A stretch of DNA of 64,000 bases from the NCBI GenBank assembly GCA_961205875.1, contig OY540812.1:10106001-10170000 (forward strand), in the 5' to 3' direction. Position 1 is the stretch's first letter. Each line of letters opens with the position of its first letter. This document shows positions 58,471 to 64,000 of the stretch, piece after piece. The notes under the pieces are model-generated. The model searched no databases, was not told the origin of the DNA, and saw nothing but the letters and a program-made list of their open reading frames with translations. The position numbers and the translations under genes were made by a program. This DNA comes from Sialis fuliginosa. Lineage: Eukaryota > Arthropoda > Insecta > Megaloptera > Sialidae.

Positions 58471-58640
58471 CACTGAAACAACACGCATTACCGATGCAGG
58501 ACTGTAATTGGCCGGCGTGCGTTAATGAACTTGTGCTGTAAATCCGTGCGCGAGTTTACCGGAAACTGGGCGCCACGTGGTTTAATGTTTCCGTAACGAG
58601 ATAATATTTTACGGTCAATGTCGAGATGATAATATTTCAT
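58471..58640. other. Isolated GC-richer, non-repeat block
   Basis: GCCGGCGTGCGTTAATGAAC, GTGCGCGAGTTTACCGGAAA and GGGCGCCACGTGGTTTAATG stand out from the AT-rich flanks. The block has CpG pairs, ATTGG (inverse CCAAT), ATTA sites and CACGTG. No copy was noticed elsewhere in the window, and no frame, splice pair or TIR fits. A regulatory element of the gene starting at 48.5 kb is one possibility. Confidence 0.35.
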
Positions 58641-59066
58641 TCGGTGGCAGTTATTTTTTTTGTTTCCGTTCTGATAAAAATTATCTGATAGGTATCTGCA
58701 AAGACATAAAATTGAGAGATTTGTTTAAATGCCCAGATGAAATGCAAAAGGTGGGCTTTAATATAGGACATTTATAATTTATATTATTGTTATTATTTTT
58801 AAAATTAATAAGAAAAGTTATTATAACAACTAGACTGGTGATGGTGTACTAACTTCAAGTTGTCGCTATATACTGTTTAAGCTTTTATAACAATGGCAAA
58901 TGATAGAACCGAGCATATCCTATTTAGAATATTCAATTAGGTATTTAGTAAATCTTGTGGAGGCTATTGTAACTTTAATATCATGTGTTCTATAAAGTCA
59001 GCTCTGTCTTCGCATGTTACAGTGAATGTATTTAAAGTTCTGATGGGAAAAATTAGTCTTATTAGT

Positions 59067-59538
59067 GAGGTACTGGCACCAGTCTTAGATATGATCCCAG
59101 TAATAGCTATTTTTAAATTAAATGTACTGAATTAGAAATATTTGCTGGTATTTGATATTACTGCCTTACAGCGTGATTTGACGACAATCGGTCAATAGGT
59201 GTCAAAATGGTAGACATTTAAACTAACTATTACTATAATTTATTTATTAATTATTATATTATTATTATTATTATCATAGCAACTGCTTTATATTGTTTCA
59301 AATTTGACGATTATTTCTTTTATATCTTTTGTGTCGTAGTACTTATCATTTTGTAATCATTAGCAAGTGTCCATCACTGCGTGCTCATTACTGGTTTTAC
59401 TTTATCCATTACTTGAGAAAAAACGTAAACAAAACAAAAGGCTATAATAAAAAAATATATATATTTGCGGAATTTGGTGATTAAATTGATTATAAAAAGA
59501 AGTCCGTTAATTACAAAAAACAGTAAACCTTGCTTTTA
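59067..59538 (-). mobile_element. R1 copy D, opposite orientation
   Basis: Begins GAGGTACTGGCACCAGTCTT and runs, inverted relative to 3,371-3,897, to CAGTAAACCTTGCTTTT, where the match stops short of the other TIR. Confidence 0.72.
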
Positions 59539-61189
59539 TTATTATTATATTATATCTTATTATTATAAACTAAATTGGGACGATACATCGTTGGTACTTT
59601 AACGAAATAAGGTTGTATTAAATTTTGACATGACGAAACCAAGACGATATATATCAACTTTATTTATACATAAGTCTCGTAGACAGTATCAGTTTTCAGA
59701 TATTATCGATGTTTATTTCTTGATTAAAAATTTTATTAGAGAAAAGTTTTTATTTCGAAAAAAATAAAATAAAAGTCAGCCTGTTATCTCTAACGGAAGT
59801 TATTGAAAATCAATTATATCGCGAATTATTTTATTAAAAAAATTAAACAACTAATTAAATTATCTATCCAAACAAACATAGTTTCAAATATATCAAAAGT
59901 AGGAAACGGATATAATGAGTATATAATTATAATATAAATAAATTTATAATTATCACATGTATTTGATTTGATAACAGTAACGTTTAACTAATTAAAACTC
60001 AAACAAAAAGATTATTGCCGTATTAAATTTTTCATAAAGACTTCATATAGAAAACTTTTAAAAATGAATTATAATTAAATAATAAAAAATACTCTTTCTT
60101 CGTCCTGTACCTTGAGAATGTAATAAAAAAATCAAGGAATTATAAAAGTACCTATACTTTTACACCTAATAAAAGAAATTATATTTTTGTTTTACCCAAA
60201 TATTGTTTTTCATTTTTTAATTATCATCCGTAATTACTTTCCATTGTTATGATGTTCATTTATAATAATTAACGACCTAAATAATAAGATTCATATTTTA
60301 TTATCTTTATAATTTTTGTTGGGTAGCAATATTTATTTTACGAAGTAGATTAAACATCTTTAAAACATATTATTCCAATTAAATAATTTTGATGAATATA
60401 ATAGATAAGGTTTATATAAACTAAGGAGCAAATAATATTTATAAATTGTTTAAATTAGAATGCCTTAATAAGGTATATAGAGAATAAATATGCAGGCATA
60501 AATTTATTTGAATATTTCCCCTAAGGAACTAATTAAATGTTTAATATAGCATCCCAGTATCACCTTTCTTATTTGATTCAAAACATTGAGCAGATAAGCA
60601 ATGAAACGGGCAATGTCTGTTCCATCGAAACTATCCGAACCAATTAATTAAAATTTTTTGGTTAGTATTACTAAACTTAATAAGTTTTTGTCGTAAAAAA
60701 AAAGTTTCTTGAAAAAAATTCCAAAGGTGGTTGAGATATTACACTAATTGTATTTTTGATGTTTTGTGTAATAATATTGCATATATTTGAGTCAAACATT
60801 AACGGTAAGTTACTTATCAAATCTTATTTCTATGTAGATGAAGTTTGTCAAATAATTATAATTTTAAAGGTTACTTACGCATTGAATCGTACAGATGTTC
60901 CGTGCTTTGAAACGGACGTTTATTTAAATAGAAATGTTGGTAAAAATTAAATAAATAGTAATGTTGATTGGTTAAAATACTAGATTAATCGTAGATCTGA
61001 AAATATATCTAATTAAAATTTTGTTTAGTTTGATTTAAATAATATTTGATAGGTACCACTTATGTACCCCAGTCCGTTTCATCACACCAACTGTTATTTT
61101 CAATGCGAGTGGTGTCATGAAAAATAAATAAAATATAAATATAATATATATAAATAATATAATATAATAGTAGTGACGTTAAATATAAA
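59539..61189. other. AT-rich sequence, no gene seen
   Basis: Only short frames such as 60,756-60,950 (plus), without family pattern. Could be intron. Confidence 0.4.
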
Positions 61190-61330
61190 TAAAAACAAAC
61201 TTGTTTGTCTAAACGTCAAAATTGATTTAAGAAAAGGTAATCGCAAGGCTATTAATAAAGATTTATTAATAGCCTGACGATGATTCTGTGAATCGAAATT
61301 TTGACGTTTAGACAAACAAGTTTGTTTTTA
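61190..61330. repeat. 141-bp hairpin with an inner hairpin
   Basis: The left arm TAAAAACAAACTTGTTTGTC (then TAAACGTCAAAATT) is perfectly inverted at 61,297-61,330, giving a 34-bp stem. Inside, AGGCTATTAATAAA and its near-inverse TTTATTAATAGCCT (61,246-61,275) form a second stem. AT-rich flanks; no clear target duplication. Confidence 0.85.
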
Positions 61331-64000
61331 TAAATAATATAAATATATATAAATAAATAAAAATGACATTTCTTATAACATTTTCTGTTATTTTTGTGGT
61401 AAAGAGATTAAGTTTAAGAAACTCAATTAATTAGAGATATGCACAACGTAGTTTATTTTGTTTATAATATTTTTAATTAAAAAAAAGTGTCAATCTCAAT
61501 ATCTTCCCTATGATATGAAGTAACTTATTGTCATATGTTGTCTTGATGTTTAATAAAGTAAAATAATTTACTAATGTTAACATAATAAAAGTTGATAAAA
61601 CTTTTTGCATAAAATGGCGTTCCTTCAAAAATGCAATATGTATTTAACATTTACAAGACCTATAGAGAATAAAAATGCATTTTTAATGGAAAGAAGAGGT
61701 GAAAGAGAAGAAAAATTGAAAATTATTTTTTTTGTCATAAAATTAAATGTCTCATTCTATGAAAATAAACACTTAAAATTTATATTGAAGATTTTAAAAT
61801 AAAAACATATTTATTCCTGAAGGTACACATATTTCTTTAATATTTCATTTTTATACAGGAAGTTGAAATTCTGTCAACGAGTAAAGTATAGTCTGTGTAG
61901 TAATGTTATAAAAAGTTAATCAGCTTATGCGTTTAAATTGCCTGCTGTAAAAATAAATATAATACTTTAGATGTGAGGAAAAAAATAATACGTGTTAAGC
62001 TCTTGTGTGAATTTAGTTATGAATTATGCCACGTTTTGTTGTTAATTTAAGTCGAAAATTTATTATTATTTAATAAAAAACTAAAGCGTTATGTGACGCT
62101 CTGAAACATTTCAACATTTATTAAGAATAATAATTATTATTAAAATGATTTACGAATTTCAAATTTGATTGATTTATATAAATTGAGATATATAAGTACA
62201 GGCAGGAGTGTCCGCAGAAAATTTTCAAAGGGGTACAATTTTGAAAAAAAAATCTTGGTTAGGTTACCCTAATAATTTAAGAGCTTATTTATTACTCACC
62301 ACTAATTAAAATTTTCATATTTCAGGCATTTTTATTATTTTATTATTTATTTGAACAATTTCATTGATTAAATCAGCAACAAGAAAATATATATAACGAA
62401 TAATAAAACAGGAAGAAAACTTTGAATAACCTCTCCTTGTTTAAAATCAAAATACACAGAATAGTAATTTATAATTAACATTATATCACCCGATTCAGCA
62501 CAAATTAGGCACCAAATCAGTGATATTGTACTGAAATGTTTGCGATAACAATAAATTAAAAATTACAAAAAAATTAACGGAAAAGTATAATCTTTTATTT
62601 TCGACAATAAAATTTAAATTGATAAATTTTGTAAATGCGATTTTCAGTCTTCAATTTTAAGCACTTGAAATTGGTGAAAATTTGGCGTTTAATAGAAGAT
62701 TAAGGTTAGGTCATATTCCAGTTGAGTGAGGGTGGGGGCAAAACATTTTACCCTCTCAAAAATCTAGCGAAAGGAAATGTTTTGAAATTACTGATTTATA
62801 TTCATACGAATTTTACAAAACGATTTTATATTTTAGGAAAACTGTTGTAGGTACTTTAAAAAATCCGATTTAATTTTCTCTGGGTTGTAAGGAAACAGCA
62901 CACCTTTTTCTCAGATATTGAATCCTTAAATATTTAATACCAAAACAATTGGGTCAAAGGACCAAATAGGATAACTGGAGATATAAAAGGATTGTTGTAT
63001 GAATATCAAAGAACCGTTCCGGGATTTAGATACACCGGAAACCGCCCACGACACTATGTATTTCCGTTGCCGATTTATCTTGTCAATATTATTTTTAGTG
63101 GGATACATATTTTGTATGGAGACTTTTATGATAAGAAACATATTTATTTCGGTTTAACTACATCAATGCCATAACTGTCATTGCTTAATTATTTCATTTT
63201 TATACAGTTTTTATTGGAAAATATTAATTCTCTTTAATACGTTCCTGACTTAAATATTCATATACATTTTTGGTTTTCGGATCTCGATCGGTTACTCTTG
63301 TTAAATTTCAGTACCACGTTGTCTTGTTTACATAGTGAAATAGGTCTGGTAAAAATCTTTATATTTTTTTGTTAACTATTTCTTTATTAACTATTGCGAA
63401 ACTATCTATTTGTATGCTATTTTTCCGAAATAAAAACATTTTTCTTGATGTAGATATGCATGCCTTATACATACATAAATAGAACTACCGAGATGTGTTG
63501 AACAATAAATAAGATACAGCATTAGATATTTGTAACATATCAAAATGTCGTTCAAACGTAAAATAAATTTTAGAACACCTGAAATATTTACATTGTGCTA
63601 CAGATTTAGATTGTTTTTGAATTCTCAATGGCCTCTACACATGTCGTTTTCCCGTGATGTATGTATGGTATGTTTCAATAAAATGTGTTCAGTAATGAAA
63701 AAATACTATTCTATGTATACGTTGTGAGTGATGTGTTAGTATGTATATACATACAGATATTTTACTTTTAAGGTTTTTGATACTTTTCAAAAAAATATAT
63801 GCATCGAAAGAAAATCTATTGTTGGAGAAATCGTTTAATTCTTAAGTTAAAATTGAAAATGAAATACCTGTATTAAACTTATCAATTTTAAGGTCGATTT
63901 CTTGTTGCCAGTAAAGTTAGCTCCACTATTTTTGATTTAAAAAAAAATGATTGTAATGAAATATGCTGCTGTGTGCTGTAGAGAAAAAAATTAAATGAAA
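61331..64000. other. AT-rich sequence to the window edge, no gene seen
   Basis: Frames of 60-71 codons (61,605-61,802; 62,926-63,174; 63,545-63,727) have no recognisable family pattern, no paired splice sites and neighbourhood base composition. If a gene starts at 48.5 kb, this is probably intron. Confidence 0.4.

Overview
This is about 64 kb of very AT-rich, intron-bearing and transposon-dense animal DNA. The genes and repeats point to an insect, most likely a sternorrhynchan hemipteran of the aphid kind. That is inferred from the divergent 7-transmembrane gustatory receptors, a MADF-domain regulator, the small introns and the many hAT and Tc1/mariner-like miniature elements. There is no bacterial, plasmid or phage signal and no CRISPR array. 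Most short open frames are chance or repeat-derived; the genes below were assembled by eye from splice signals, reading phase and protein family patterns.

Five genes can be supported. Two gustatory receptor genes lie in tandem on the minus strand (11,891-17,745 and 18,563-26,257). Each has five coding exons, every intron is in phase 0, and the exon sizes are nearly the same. A MADF-domain gene follows at 30,728-32,528 (minus). A complete BRCA2 orthologue (34,457-39,314, plus, 11 coding exons, 1,257 aa) has BRC repeats in its first exon and a helical/OB/tower DNA-binding half. It is tail-to-tail with FAU, the ubiquitin-like/ribosomal protein S30 fusion gene (39,704-40,813, minus). Two more loci are partial: a possible first coding exon at 5,970-6,067 (minus), and a CpG-rich promoter with a 5' exon at about 48,490-48,791 (plus) whose gene would lie past the right edge.

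The rest is dominated by mobile DNA. There are six foldback (long inverted repeat) elements of about 0.9-3 kb, at 14,956-16,988 with another nested in it at 16,049-16,938, 19,065-21,997, 27,440-29,473, 45,852-48,337, 52,823-53,662 and 53,671-54,542 (seven counting the nested one). There are hAT elements with readable 8-bp target duplications at 29,959, 33,787, 41,317 and 50,892, a pair of TA-flanked MITEs at 6,419 and 57,652, and a TIR family in four copies, one interrupted by a second repeat family. There is also an LTR-less retroelement family with a CAGA-rich tail. Three short near-perfect hairpins (12,016, 49,588 and 61,190) stand apart from these families.

The receptor introns hold the largest foldbacks, so any receptor pre-mRNA would contain kilobase-long hairpins. 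BRCA2 (RAD51 loading in recombination) and FAU (ribosome component) are housekeeping genes in the one repeat-poor block, about 34.0-41.0 kb. The right third (about 49-64 kb) has no recognisable coding exon and may be the long first intron of the gene whose promoter lies at 48.5 kb.
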